From Miltoncostaea sp050250915 (GTDB lineage Bacteria; Actinomycetota; Thermoleophilia; Miltoncostaeales; Miltoncostaeaceae): DNA of 64,000 nucleotides. The notes below the pieces were generated by a model. The model was not told where the DNA came from. It did not search any database and was given only the letters and a program-made list of their open reading frames with translations. This document shows, one piece after another, positions 42,988 to 51,725 of the stretch (its first letter is position 1; each line of letters begins with the position of its first letter). A program made the position numbers and the translations under genes. The stretch spans positions 283,318-347,317 of the forward strand of contig JBFWNT010000001.1 in NCBI GenBank assembly GCA_050250915.1. Reading direction: 5' to 3'.

Positions 42988-44601
42988 CTAGCGCACCACC
43001 TCGTTCTGGATGGCCCACAGCGCGGCGGCGGCGCGCGTGGAGACGCCGATCTTGGTGTAGATGTGCTGGATGTGGTGGTCGGCCGTCTTCGGTGAGATCA
43101 CCAGGTCGTCGGCGATCTCGCGCGTGGTCAGGCCGCGCGCGGCCAGGCGCAGCACCTCCACCTCCCGCGGCGAGAGTCCGGCGGGGTGCTGCGGGCGCCG
43201 GCGGACGCGGCCGGACGGCTCGCCGTGGCCGGCGGCCACCAGCACGGCGCGGGTCGCCCGCGGCTCCAGCAGGCCCTCCGCCTCGAGGCGGCGCAGCTCG
43301 GCGGCGGCGTCGTCGTCGGCGAACGCGGGCCGGTCGGCACGGTCGGTGGTGAGGCCCACGTAGACCTCCGTCGCGGCCAGCACGCAGGCCCCGGCGTCGC
43401 CGCCCGCCGACCGCACGCGGCGGTGGTAGCCCGACCCGTCGCAGCGCTCGTGGTGCCCGGCGGCCACCGGGTTCAGCGCCGCCAGGGCCGGGGAGCGGCG
43501 CAGCATCTGCTCGGTGAGCATGGGATGGAGCTCCACCCGGTCGAACTCGGATCGCGTCAGGGGGCCCGGCTTGTCGAGGATCGCGTTGGACACGCCGGTC
43601 GACCCGGCGTCGTGCACCAGGGCGGCGCGGCGGAGGGTGGTCACGCCGTCCTCGGTGAAGCCGAGGACGCGGGCGGCGTCGGCGGCGAGCTCCGCGCAGC
43701 GGCGGCCGTGCCCCCCGGACCACGGCGACTTCAGGTCGATGAAGTCGGCGACCACCAGCAGGGCGTCGTCGAGCTCGTCGCCGGCGAGCATGCGGTGCGG
43801 CTCGGGCTCCAGGTCCATCACGGCGTCCCACGGCTCGGTGCCGGCGAGGCGGTCGAACCACTCCGCGCCGTGCTCGGCGAACAGGTCGGCCAGGGCCGGG
43901 TCGTACGTCCGGTCGCGCCGGTCGCGGGCCGCGGCCACCGCCTGCGCGGGGGAGCGCATCCGGCCGATCGCCTCCATGTCGTGGCTCACGTGGACGACGC
44001 GCATCGGGAGGGGGATCGACTCGCCGCCCCGGTGGCCCGGGAACCCCTTGCCGTTCCAGCGCTCGAAGGTGAAGTCCAGGGACGCGCGGACGGCGGGGTC
44101 CACGTCGAGCCGTGACACGATCATGTCGGCCACCTCGCACCCGGACGCGAAGTTGTGCACCGCCCACTCGTGGCCCGACTCCTGGATCCGGAGGACGATG
44201 GCGTCGCGCTCCTCCGGTGCACGGCCCGCGGTGGCGAACGCGACGACGTCGCCCATCACCTCGGCGGGGTCGCCGGCGTCGTGGATCAGCGAGCGGCCCC
44301 GGATGGGGATCTCGTCCCCGAACAGGCTGGCGACCTCGTGGGCGTGGCCGGTGCAGCCGATGTAGCGCAGCAGCGCGACCCAGTAGACGGTCTCGCGGAC
44401 CTCGGCGTCGAACCCCGCCTCCTCGGACATCCACGAGGCGAGCAGGCACGACCGCAGCTGCGACTCGAGCGGCTGCCCGAACGCGTTGTCCTGGGCCAGC
44501 GCCAGCGTGGCGACGAGCTCGGCGAGGCGGAGCGGTGGGTCGGAGATGGGGCGTCCTCCCGATGTGCGGTACCGCAGGCGCGGGTGAGCATCCTCCAACA
44601 C
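42988..44601 (-). CDS. HD-domain LuxR-type transcriptional regulator
   Basis: About 537 residues. It starts with a region typical of this family (RLAELVATLALAQDNAFGQP). There are two HD-type helical regions: an N-terminal one (ETVYWVALLRYIGCTGHAHE) and a central HD-GYP-like one with ALVHDAGSTGVSNAIL and HHERCDGSGYHR (GYH rather than GYP). A C-terminal LuxR helix-turn-helix has LSPREVEVLRLAARGLTTRE. It may sense a small molecule and control the divergent AmiC-like gene. Start uncertain: GTG at 44601 is given, but GGGAGG lies seven bases before an ATC at 44547, where family similarity begins. Confidence 0.83.
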   Translation of the reverse strand: MLEDAHPRLRYRTSGGRPISDPPLRLAELVATLALAQDNAFGQPLESQLRSCLLASWMSEEAGFDAEVRETVYWVALLRYIGCTGHAHEVASLFGDEIPIRGRSLIHDAGDPAEVMGDVVAFATAGRAPEERDAIVLRIQESGHEWAVHNFASGCEVADMIVSRLDVDPAVRASLDFTFERWNGKGFPGHRGGESIPLPMRVVHVSHDMEAIGRMRSPAQAVAAARDRRDRTYDPALADLFAEHGAEWFDRLAGTEPWDAVMDLEPEPHRMLAGDELDDALLVVADFIDLKSPWSGGHGRRCAELAADAARVLGFTEDGVTTLRRAALVHDAGSTGVSNAILDKPGPLTRSEFDRVELHPMLTEQMLRRSPALAALNPVAAGHHERCDGSGYHRRVRSAGGDAGACVLAATEVYVGLTTDRADRPAFADDDAAAELRRLEAEGLLEPRATRAVLVAAGHGEPSGRVRRRPQHPAGLSPREVEVLRLAARGLTTREIADDLVISPKTADHHIQHIYTKIGVSTRAAAALWAIQNEVVR

Positions 44602-44644
44602 ACGGCGCCGCCGCAACGCGGGGCGCCACGGGAAGGAGGAAGCC

Positions 44645-45781
44645 ATGACGGATCGGAACGGCGGGGACCCCATCAGGGTGGGGCTCATCGCCGACGAGAC
44701 GGGTCCGCTCTCGTTCGTCGGGCGCGCGAACGCCAACGTCGCGCGGATGGTGGTGGGCGACATCAACGCCACCGGCGGACTGCTGGGGCGGAGCGTCCGG
44801 CTGCTCATCGAGGACTCCGCCACCGACGACGCGCGGGCGGCGGCGGCGGCGCGGACCCTGGTGCGGGACGAGCGGGTCGACGTGCTCTTCGGCGGCATCT
44901 ACAGCTCCACCCGGCAGGCCATCAAGGGCCCGGCCGTGGTGGAGGGGCGGACGCTCTACATCTATCCCGAGCAGTACGAGGGGCAGGAGTCCGACCCGCT
45001 GATCTTCTGCACCGGCCCGGTGCCGGCGCAGCAGGTCGATCCCTTCATCCCGTGGCTCATGCGGGAGACCGGGGCCCGGACGTTCTACCTGCCGTCGGCC
45101 GACTACGTCTGGCCGCACGTCCTGAACGCACGGGTGCGCGAGGTGGTGACCGCGAACGGCGGGTCGATCGTGGGCGAGGAGTACCACCCGCTCGACCACA
45201 TGGACTACGCGGCGACGGTCGACCGGATCGCCGCGAGCGGCGCCGACGTGGTGTTCAACACCCTCGTCCCGCCCGCCGTCGGGCCGTTCCTGGAGCGGCT
45301 GCACGCCTCCGGCTTCCAGGCTCGCGGCGGGCAACTGGTGTGCACGTACTTCGACGAGAACTTCCTGAACATGGTGCCGGCGGAGCAGGTCGAGGGGCTC
45401 TACAGCTGCCTCGACTACTACCAGTCGGTGGACGACCCGTTCAGCCGGCGTCTCCTGGCCCAGTACGAGGCGCTCTACCCCGGCGACGCCCTGTTCACGG
45501 GCGGCAGCGCCTGCTCGGGCCTGTACCGCGGGCTGCGGCTGTGGGCCGCCGCCGTGACCGAGGCGGGCTCCCTGGCGCAGGACGACGTGGTCGCCGCCCT
45601 CGACCGGGCGGAGATCGCCGACGGCCCCGGCGGGCCGGCGGCGATGGCGCCGGGCCAGCACCACGTGCGCATGAACATGTACATCGCCCGCTCCCGCGGC
45701 GGCCGCTTCGAGATCCTCGAGCGTCTCGGCGCCATCGACCCGCAGGAGCCTTCCGTCCCCGTGCCGGCGACGGCCGGCTGA
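44645..45781 (+). CDS. AmiC/UrtA-like amide-binding protein without signal peptide
   Basis: A 378-residue periplasmic-binding-fold protein (type 1): IRVGLIADETGPLSFVGRAN, GGIYSSTRQAIKGPAV, LYIYPEQYEGQESDPLIFCTG, YVWPHVLNARVREVV. The EQYEGxE block is typical of urea/amide binders (UrtA, FmdD, AmiC). No signal peptide or lipobox is present, so it resembles cytoplasmic AmiC, which senses amides and controls an antiterminator. No ABC transporter genes are adjacent. GGAAGGAGG before the ATG gives strong translation. Divergent from the HD/LuxR regulator. Confidence 0.83.
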   Translation: MTDRNGGDPIRVGLIADETGPLSFVGRANANVARMVVGDINATGGLLGRSVRLLIEDSATDDARAAAAARTLVRDERVDVLFGGIYSSTRQAIKGPAVVEGRTLYIYPEQYEGQESDPLIFCTGPVPAQQVDPFIPWLMRETGARTFYLPSADYVWPHVLNARVREVVTANGGSIVGEEYHPLDHMDYAATVDRIAASGADVVFNTLVPPAVGPFLERLHASGFQARGGQLVCTYFDENFLNMVPAEQVEGLYSCLDYYQSVDDPFSRRLLAQYEALYPGDALFTGGSACSGLYRGLRLWAAAVTEAGSLAQDDVVAALDRAEIADGPGGPAAMAPGQHHVRMNMYIARSRGGRFEILERLGAIDPQEPSVPVPATAG

Positions 45782-45817
45782 GCCACACGACCCCACGACG
45801 ACACGTCACGAAAGGAG

Positions 45818-46096
45818 ATGGCCATGGTGCTCGCCACGACGCGGTACGAGGACCTCGAGCGCATGAAGGAGGTCTTCACGGGCCCCGGCGCCGAGAAGCG
45901 CAAGGAGCATGGGTGCAGGGGCGCGATGGTGTTCCAGGACCCGTACGTCCCGGACCGGATCTGGGCGGTCTTCGACTGGGACGAGGCCGGCTGGCAGGCG
46001 TTCCTGTCCGACCCGGAGGTCCCGCCGATCATGAAGAACGCGGGCCACCTGGAGAAGCCGCAGTCGGCGTCGCTCTCGTTCGACTGCGACTCCTGA
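45818..46096 (+). CDS. Small protein, probable dimeric alpha+beta-barrel fold
   Basis: A 92-residue protein: TTRYEDLERMKEVFTGPGAE, GAMVFQDPYVPDRIWAVFDWDEAGWQAF. Size and pattern resemble the ferredoxin-like monooxygenase/Dabb group. AAAGGAG lies before the ATG, 36 bases after the AmiC-like gene, so it is probably the same operon. A similar-sized protein occurs at 48895-49161. Function unknown. Confidence 0.75.
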   Translation: MAMVLATTRYEDLERMKEVFTGPGAEKRKEHGCRGAMVFQDPYVPDRIWAVFDWDEAGWQAFLSDPEVPPIMKNAGHLEKPQSASLSFDCDS

Positions 46097-46111
46097 CCCG
46101 CCGCGGCTGCG

Positions 46112-46561
46112 CTACGCGCTGGGCCCCGCCCAGCCCCAGCGCGGGATCCGGAGTCCGCCGGGCACGTCGCCGGCGGACCCCGGGTACCGCGCCATCGCGG
46201 TGGTGGTCGCCCAGGTGAAGTAGTCGTGCAGGGCCGTGTGCAGCGGCGTCCCCGGGGCGAGGCCGACGTCGCCGAGGGCCTGGTCGAAGCAGGCGATCGC
46301 CCGGGCGTCCATCTCCTCGTGCGGGCCGTTGCCGCTGTGCATCCGCACCACAGAGCTCTCGTCCCCGTACCGCTCCGAGTACGTCGCCGGACCGCCGAGG
46401 GCCTCCCCCCAGTAGGCGGCCAGCCGCGCGGTGTGGTCGGGATGGAAGCCGTGGCTGAACGCGTGGGCCACCACCTCGTCGGCCAGGACCCGCTCGTGCC
46501 ACGCCGCCGCCAGGCGCATCACCCCGTCGCCGCCGCCCAGCGCGTCGTACACGCTCTCCAC
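46112..46561 (-). CDS. Group II truncated hemoglobin
   Basis: A small heme globin of about 149 residues: YDALGGGDGVMRLAAAWHERV, FSHGFHPDHTARLAAYWGEAL, GGPATYSERYGDESSVVRMHS. The RMH histidine is the likely proximal ligand. These proteins bind oxygen, NO or peroxide. The GTG at 46561 gives the usual start (VESVYDALGG) and has TACGGT six bases upstream. It lies 21 bases downstream of a flavoprotein oxidoreductase on the same strand. Confidence 0.85.
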   Translation of the reverse strand: MESVYDALGGGDGVMRLAAAWHERVLADEVVAHAFSHGFHPDHTARLAAYWGEALGGPATYSERYGDESSVVRMHSGNGPHEEMDARAIACFDQALGDVGLAPGTPLHTALHDYFTWATTTAMARYPGSAGDVPGGLRIPRWGWAGPSA

Positions 46562-46567
46562 GTCGCG

Positions 46568-46573
46568 ACCGTA
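46568..46573 (-). promoter_or_regulatory. Candidate leaderless -10 box for the truncated hemoglobin gene
   Basis: TACGGT on the minus strand, six bases before the GTG at 46561. It suggests the globin can be made from its own promoter. Confidence 0.35.
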
Positions 46574-46581
46574 GCCGATGT

Positions 46582-47844
46582 CTAGTCGGCCAGGACCTTC
46601 ACCATCCCCTTCAGGCCGAGGTCCATCATCTGCCAGCCGGCGCCCGCGTGGAACGGCTCGCCGGCGCCGAATCGCATCGGCAGGTAGAAGCCGAGCATCT
46701 TCTTGCCGACGCGCCAGGCGGGGGAGACCCCGACCTTGTAGTCGTCGCCGGCGTCCGGCCTCACCTCGACGGGGCGGTCCGGGTCGCCGGTCACGCGCAG
46801 GGGCACCTGGGCGAAGGTGGCGGAGTCGAGCATCTCCATCACGCACATGCTCACCGGGTCGAAGCCGCGGTCCGCCGGCGTCCCGGTGACCTCCGCGGCG
46901 ACGCGCTCGGCCACCGCGTCCGCCTGGAGGAAGGCGAGGAACGCCTGCTTCACCGGGAAGTCCCCGGCGTCCCCCGGCGCGTAGACCCCCGCGCACCCGG
47001 CGACCTGACGCGTCGCGAGGTCCGTGCGGAGGAACCCGCGGTCGTCAGCGGGCAGTCCCTCCCACCGCATCGCCGCGACGTAGGGCGGGAAGGCGATGAG
47101 CAGGTCGAAGGACTCCACGGTGCCGTCCCGCATGACGGCCTCGCCGGGGCGCACCTCGGCCAGCACCGTCTCCGTGCGCCCGTCGATCCCGCGCTCTGCG
47201 AACTCGCCGGTCACCACATCGTGCAGACGGGGACCGAAGGCCTGGATGTACGAGTGCTCGTACGTCCGATAGGCGATGTCGACCGCCTCCCGGACGCCCT
47301 TGCGCCGCAGCCAGGTCTCCAGCATGAAGACCATCTCGTAGAGCGGACCCGAGCACTTGTTGGCGGGCGGCACGGCGAAGAGCACGCGCTGACGGGACCC
47401 GCTCGCCGCGCGCCGCACGGTCTCGTCGATGCGCCCGCGCAGGGCGAGCATCTCGTCGGTGGTCCAGATGGTGCAGGCGTGATCCGCGAGTCCCGGGACC
47501 TCGTCCGGGCGCATCGCGGCGCCGGTCGCGATCACGAGGTGGTCGAACGGCAGGCGGCGTCCGTCGTCGAGCTCCACCGTGCGGGCGTCCGTGTCGACCG
47601 CCTGGACGCGGCCCTGCACGAACGGGATCCGGCGTCGCCGCAGCGGCTTCTCCAGGTCGACGACCAGGTCCTCCGGGTCCGCTCCGAACGGCACGTAGAT
47701 GCTGTTCGGGCGGAAGACGAACCGCGGTGACTCCGACACCAGGTCGATGTGGACCCGGCCGCCCAGGCGCATGCGCAGCAGGAAGGCGGCCTCCAGTCCG
47801 GCGAACCCCGCGCCGGCGACGACGACCCTCGGCGTGGCGGTCAT
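46582..47844 (-). CDS. Sulfide:quinone oxidoreductase-like FAD protein
   Basis: A 420-residue flavoprotein of the NDH-2/SQR family, membrane-associated, moving electrons to quinone. FAD site PRVVVAGAGFAGLEAAFLLRM (residues 5-25), second site VIATGAAMRPDEVPG, and VYAPGDAGDFPVKQAFLAF. SQR-like features: PPANKCSGPLYEM (Cys about 164) and a second Cys in VSMCVMEM (about 331). The usual SQR has two or three redox Cys, so sulfide oxidation is plausible but not certain. GGGGGAGG precedes the ATG. Confidence 0.83.
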   Translation of the reverse strand: MTATPRVVVAGAGFAGLEAAFLLRMRLGGRVHIDLVSESPRFVFRPNSIYVPFGADPEDLVVDLEKPLRRRRIPFVQGRVQAVDTDARTVELDDGRRLPFDHLVIATGAAMRPDEVPGLADHACTIWTTDEMLALRGRIDETVRRAASGSRQRVLFAVPPANKCSGPLYEMVFMLETWLRRKGVREAVDIAYRTYEHSYIQAFGPRLHDVVTGEFAERGIDGRTETVLAEVRPGEAVMRDGTVESFDLLIAFPPYVAAMRWEGLPADDRGFLRTDLATRQVAGCAGVYAPGDAGDFPVKQAFLAFLQADAVAERVAAEVTGTPADRGFDPVSMCVMEMLDSATFAQVPLRVTGDPDRPVEVRPDAGDDYKVGVSPAWRVGKKMLGFYLPMRFGAGEPFHAGAGWQMMDLGLKGMVKVLAD

Positions 47845-47962
47845 GGCCTCCCCCTCGATCCGACACCGTCGACCCGAGTCTCCGGCGTGACGCCCGAGGG
47901 GGCATCCGGGCGCCCGCGGGGCCGGGCTTCGGGATGCCCGAACCCGCGGGGCGGCGCTCCCC

Positions 47963-48758
47963 TCAGCCGAACAGCGCGACGGCCTGGTCGATGACCTCGT
48001 GGGCCTCGGCGTCCCCCCGGCGGCGCTCGTCGGCCGGTGCGGTCGGCGGCCCGTCCTCGCGCAGGACGCGGTCGGCGTCGCGGCCGGTCAGCTCGCGGAC
48101 GCGCTCGCGCCACGCGGGCGGCAGCTCGTCGTCGAGCTCGACGCCCAGCATCGACGCGAGGAAGAGCGCGGTGCCGCGCGGCAGGACGTCCCCGGTGTAG
48201 CCCCCGCCGCCGACGGCCGCGAAGCGCCCGTCCGTCACCTCGGCCGCCAGGCCGCGCAGCACGCGGGCCACCCGCTCGAACCCGTCCATGGTGATCTGGA
48301 GGTGGCTGAGGACGTCGGAGTGGTGGCCGTCCCACCCCGGCTCGATCACCAGGGCGTCCGGGCGGTGGGCCCGGACGGCGGGGATCACGGCCTCCTCGAC
48401 GGCCCGCAGGTACGGCTCGTCGCCGGCGAAGGGCGGCAGCGGCACGTTGATGGAGGTGCCGAAGCCCTCCCCCTGGCCGCGCTCGCCGAGGAAGCCGGTG
48501 CCGGGGAAGAGGTACTTCCCGGACTCGTGCACCGAGCACGTGAGCACCCCGGGGGTCCTCGTAGAAGATCCATTGGACGCCGTCGCCGTGGTGGGCGTCG
48601 ACGTCCACGAAGGCCACCCGCTCCGCGCCGGCGTCGAGAAGCATCTGGATGGCGACGGCGGGGTCGTTGTACACGCAGAACCCCTGGGCCTTGTGCGCGA
48701 ACGCGTGGTGCAGGCCGCCGCCGACCCCGATCGCCTGCTCGGCGCGCCCCTCCCACAC
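47963..48758 (-). pseudogene. Histone-deacetylase family (AcuC-like) gene, truncated and frameshifted
   Basis: The family's zinc hydrolase core is recognisable in two frames. From 48758: VWEGRAEQAIGVGGGLHHAF (active-site HH dyad), GFCVYNDPAVAI and VDVDAHHGDGVQWIFYEDPRG (zinc Asp and His). After a shift near 48550, at a CCCCGGGGG run: GTSINVPLPPFAGDEPYLRA, EPGWDGHHSDVL (zinc Asp), GGGGYTGDVLP (catalytic Tyr). The first ~110 residues normally present are missing and no matching sequence is seen upstream, where a GC palindrome lies. So it is both 5'-truncated and frameshifted and probably dead. Confidence 0.75.
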
Positions 48759-48771
48759 CCTAGGGCGCGCT

Positions 48772-48789
48772 CCCCCGGCGCGCCGGGGG
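48772..48789. repeat. Perfect GC palindrome at the truncation point of the deacetylase
   Basis: CCCCCGGCG (48772-48780) and CGCCGGGGG (48781-48789) form an uninterrupted 18-base palindrome, 13 bases beyond the end of recognisable deacetylase sequence. It may be a hairpin terminator for either side or mark a rearrangement point. Confidence 0.4.
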
Positions 48790-48894
48790 GCGCCGGAACG
48801 TGTTTCCGCCGGCCCCTTGTCGCTCCACGCCGCGCGCTCATACGCTCGCCGTGCCCGCCGGTCGCGGCGAGGAGACCGCTACGAGGGAGCCCTC

Positions 48895-49161
48895 ATGCCC
48901 ACGGTCGTCGCGTACCACGATGTGAAGGACGTCGAGCACTGGCTCGCGTCGCCCAAGCGCCAGGAGTTCTTCGGGCCCCTCGGGGTCACGGGCATCCGGA
49001 CCTTCGTCGATCCCCAGAACCCGAACCGCGTCGCGCTGGTGATGGACGTGGCCGACATGGACGCCGTCATGGCCGCGATGGACGGCGACGCCGCGGCTGC
49101 AGCGATGGAGCACGACGGCGTGCTGGGGGAGACGCTCGTCATCCTCGTCGAGCGCTCCTGA
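48895..49161 (+). CDS. Small alpha+beta-barrel-like protein
   Basis: An 88-residue protein: TVVAYHDVKDVEHWLASPKR, FFGPLGVTGIRTFVDPQNPN, RVALVMDVADMDAVMAAMDG. It resembles uncharacterised dimeric ferredoxin-like proteins. GAGGGAG lies seven bases before the ATG. It looks intact although it sits between two broken genes. Confidence 0.75.
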   Translation: MPTVVAYHDVKDVEHWLASPKRQEFFGPLGVTGIRTFVDPQNPNRVALVMDVADMDAVMAAMDGDAAAAAMEHDGVLGETLVILVERS

Positions 49162-49173
49162 GGGCGGCGTCGG

Positions 49174-49740
49174 TCAGAGGCGGCCCGCGAGCCGCGTCTC
49201 GAGCCCGTCCAGGGCCGCCTCTGCCATGCCTGTCGGATGGGACGTGAAGCCGTGCAGGGCCTCCGGGTACACGCGGAGATCGATCGGGTTGCCGGCCGCT
49301 GACAGACGCGCCGCCATGGCCAGGTTGTCCTCCGGCAGCACGTCCAGGGTGCCGGCCAGGGATGTTCGGGTGCCAGGCGGTACTCGACGCTCACCACGGT
49401 GACCCCGAGCGCGTCGGCCAGGCGGGCGTTGCGCGCATCGTTCCGGGCCGCCGAGCCCATGAAGAACCCGCCTCCGTGGTGTCGAGGTAGGCGCCGCGGG
49501 ACCGGCCGGAGCCCGGGCTCGTGACCCTGACCGCGACCTCCCGGCCGCCGGCGCGCGCGACGACCTCGTCGGCGCGCGAACCGGCAGGGACGGCCGGCTG
49601 CGCGCCGCGCGCCCTCAGCAGCTCCCGGTGACTCCCGGGTCCCCGCTGATCCCCGGCGGCCCGTTTCGCGGCGTTGAACGCCCGGACCCCCTCCAGGTGG
49701 TCGCCTGCGCGTACGTCGAAGAGTTGGTCCAGCCCGAGGT
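49174..49740 (-). pseudogene. Remnants of an alpha/beta hydrolase (and perhaps an enoyl-CoA hydratase end)
   Basis: Reading leftward, GLDQLFDVRAGDHLEGVRAF (like the tail of enoyl-CoA hydratases) is followed by ADEVVARAGGREVAVRVTSP. HGGGFFMGSAARNDARNARL with VTVVSVEYRLAPEHPWPA is an HSL-type hydrolase oxyanion region, in another frame. Then comes DVLPEDNLAMAARLSAAGNP to YPEALHGFTSHPTGMAEAAL, the hydrolase C-terminus with catalytic His, in a third frame. The middle of the hydrolase, including the nucleophile GDSAGG, is missing. Frameshifts plus an internal deletion make it a clear pseudogene. Confidence 0.75.
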
Positions 49741-49775
49741 CGATCGCTCAACTCTCGAACGTGCGTTCGGCCCAG

Positions 49776-51656
49776 TCAAGGGGACGGCGATCCGGGGCAG
49801 CGCGTCAGGTCGCCCGTGACCGGCCTGAGGTCGAGCGTCAGCGAGACCTCCTGGAACTCGGGGTCCTCGGGCACCGCGACCGTCCTGGCCGCCCGGATCC
49901 GCCCGCAGGTCGCCACGACGCGGTAGCCCGCCCCGGCGCTCGGCGGCAGGCCGAACACGGCGGCGGGGGTTTGGTCGGTCTCGTCGACCGTGCGGTTGCG
50001 GGTCGCGCGGCCCGTGACGTGGATGGTCACGCCGTCGATGTCGCGCGACAGTCCGTCGGGGTCGGTGGACGCCGGCGTCTCCGCGATGACCCGCAGGTTG
50101 ACGTAGTCGACGTACACGAACCCGACGGCCCCGCTGCGGGTCCCGGGGAAGATGAAGCCCTGGGTCGACTTGATGTGCCGCTGGTCGCTCGAGTGGGCGA
50201 TGTAGCGACCGTCGGGCACGACGGCGCGGGCGCGCCCGTTCGCGCCGGTGGTCAGCGGGACCTCGTCGCTGGCCGGCGGCAGCGCCACCTGCCCGCGGGA
50301 GAAGAGGATCGGGACGCCGCGGACCGCCCGGCCGTCATCGACGTGCTGCACCTCGAAGACGACGGCGTGCGTCTCGACGGTCACCCGCGCCGTCGAGGAG
50401 TCGCCCTGGTCGTCGGTGACCCGCAGCGTCACCGCCTGTCGCCCCGCCGTCGTCCACTGGTGCGTCACCGGCCGGGGGCCCGCGGTGGAGGCCGTCGTCC
50501 CGTCGCCGAAGCCCCATTCGTAGCGCACGATGCGCCCGTCGGGGTCGGTGGAGCCCGAGGGGTCGAACGTGATCGCGCGAGGGTCGGCTGCCTCGCCCCG
50601 GGCGATCCGTGCGGTGGGCTCGCCGCAGCCGCTGAGCGGACGCTCGGCGCCGGTCGCGCAGCGACGGAAGTCCTGGCCGGCGACGTTGCCGAACACCGCG
50701 ACCGGACGTGACGCCGGATCCCATGACCGCTGGCCCCGGGGCTGGTCCGGCGTCACGGCCCATACCCCTTGCGTGAGCAGGAGCCGGTATGAGCCGTCCG
50801 CGGCCGAGATCGCCGCCGCGCCGGCGGCGGAGCCGCTCGCCGCGACCCGGATCCCCGGCACCGCCACCGTCCGGCAGTTCCCGCCGGTACCGCAGCGGCG
50901 CTCGGTGAGCCGGCCCGTGACCTCGTACGGGATGTCCGCGACGGCGGTGCCCGGGACGGTTGCGCCGTCGTCGTCGGTCACGCTGAGCGTGACCGTGTAG
51001 CGGCCGCCGCCGGCGTACTCGTGCTGGGCCACCGCGCCCGAGGCCGACGCGCCGTCGCCGAAGGTCCAGCGGTACCCCACGATCGCGCCGTCGGGGTCGA
51101 CCGATCCGGTGCCGTCGACGCGGACGAGCCGGGGGTTGTCGGGGTCGCGGCTCACGACGGGCGCCGGCACCGGCGGCGTGTTGCCGATCTCGCCGAAGTC
51201 GGCGCGCATGTAGAGCACGCTGAACCGCCCGGCGAGCGCCGCCTCCGCCGCCGGACAGCCGGCGCCGGTCGACGCGCCGCCGAGGGCGAACCAGTGCTTC
51301 CCCGCGTCCACGGTGAACACCGCGGGGTACCACGAGTAGGTGTCCTCGCTGAACGGCGGTCCGGAGAACGCGACGTCGTTGCTGCCGAGGTGTCCCTCCG
51401 CGTACCCCTCGTAGGCGGTGGCGCCGGCGACCTCCGGGAACATCATGAAGGCGTAGGCGACGCACCGATGCGGATCGTTGGGGCCGGGGTGCTCCTGTGA
51501 GCGGACGACGATCTCGGCGGGGATCTCCTGCGCCGCCGCCGTCGAGGCCACGGCACCCAGGGCCACGGCCGTGACGGCCAGCACGAGCAGGAGGCCGGCG
51601 CGACGAGCCGCGGTCGCGCGCCCACCCGACCGGAAAAGCTTGCGTACTCCTCGCAT
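49776..51656 (-). CDS. Secreted protein with two PKD domains
   Basis: A 626-residue exported protein. The signal peptide (ARRAGLLLVLAVTAVALGAV, to about residue 37) is followed by a domain with CVAYAFMMFPEVAGATAYEG that looks like a fibronectin/sugar-binding module. PKD repeat 1 (SVDPDGAIVGYRWTFGDGAS) and PKD repeat 2 (STDPDGRIVRYEWGFGDGTT) follow, with carboxypeptidase-regulatory-like beta domains between and after (GSYRLLLTQGVWAVTPDQ, DGRYIAHSSDQRHIKSTQGF). Probably a surface adhesion or matrix protein. GAGGTGG precedes two adjacent ATGs; 51656 is spaced best. Confidence 0.85.
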   Translation of the reverse strand: MRGVRKLFRSGGRATAARRAGLLLVLAVTAVALGAVASTAAAQEIPAEIVVRSQEHPGPNDPHRCVAYAFMMFPEVAGATAYEGYAEGHLGSNDVAFSGPPFSEDTYSWYPAVFTVDAGKHWFALGGASTGAGCPAAEAALAGRFSVLYMRADFGEIGNTPPVPAPVVSRDPDNPRLVRVDGTGSVDPDGAIVGYRWTFGDGASASGAVAQHEYAGGGRYTVTLSVTDDDGATVPGTAVADIPYEVTGRLTERRCGTGGNCRTVAVPGIRVAASGSAAGAAAISAADGSYRLLLTQGVWAVTPDQPRGQRSWDPASRPVAVFGNVAGQDFRRCATGAERPLSGCGEPTARIARGEAADPRAITFDPSGSTDPDGRIVRYEWGFGDGTTASTAGPRPVTHQWTTAGRQAVTLRVTDDQGDSSTARVTVETHAVVFEVQHVDDGRAVRGVPILFSRGQVALPPASDEVPLTTGANGRARAVVPDGRYIAHSSDQRHIKSTQGFIFPGTRSGAVGFVYVDYVNLRVIAETPASTDPDGLSRDIDGVTIHVTGRATRNRTVDETDQTPAAVFGLPPSAGAGYRVVATCGRIRAARTVAVPEDPEFQEVSLTLDLRPVTGDLTRCPGSPSP

Positions 51657-51725
51657 CATCCACCTCGTTCGCGCCTCGGATGGGTGATTGAACGTCGCGG
51701 CGAGGAACGCGATCAATACGGACCG

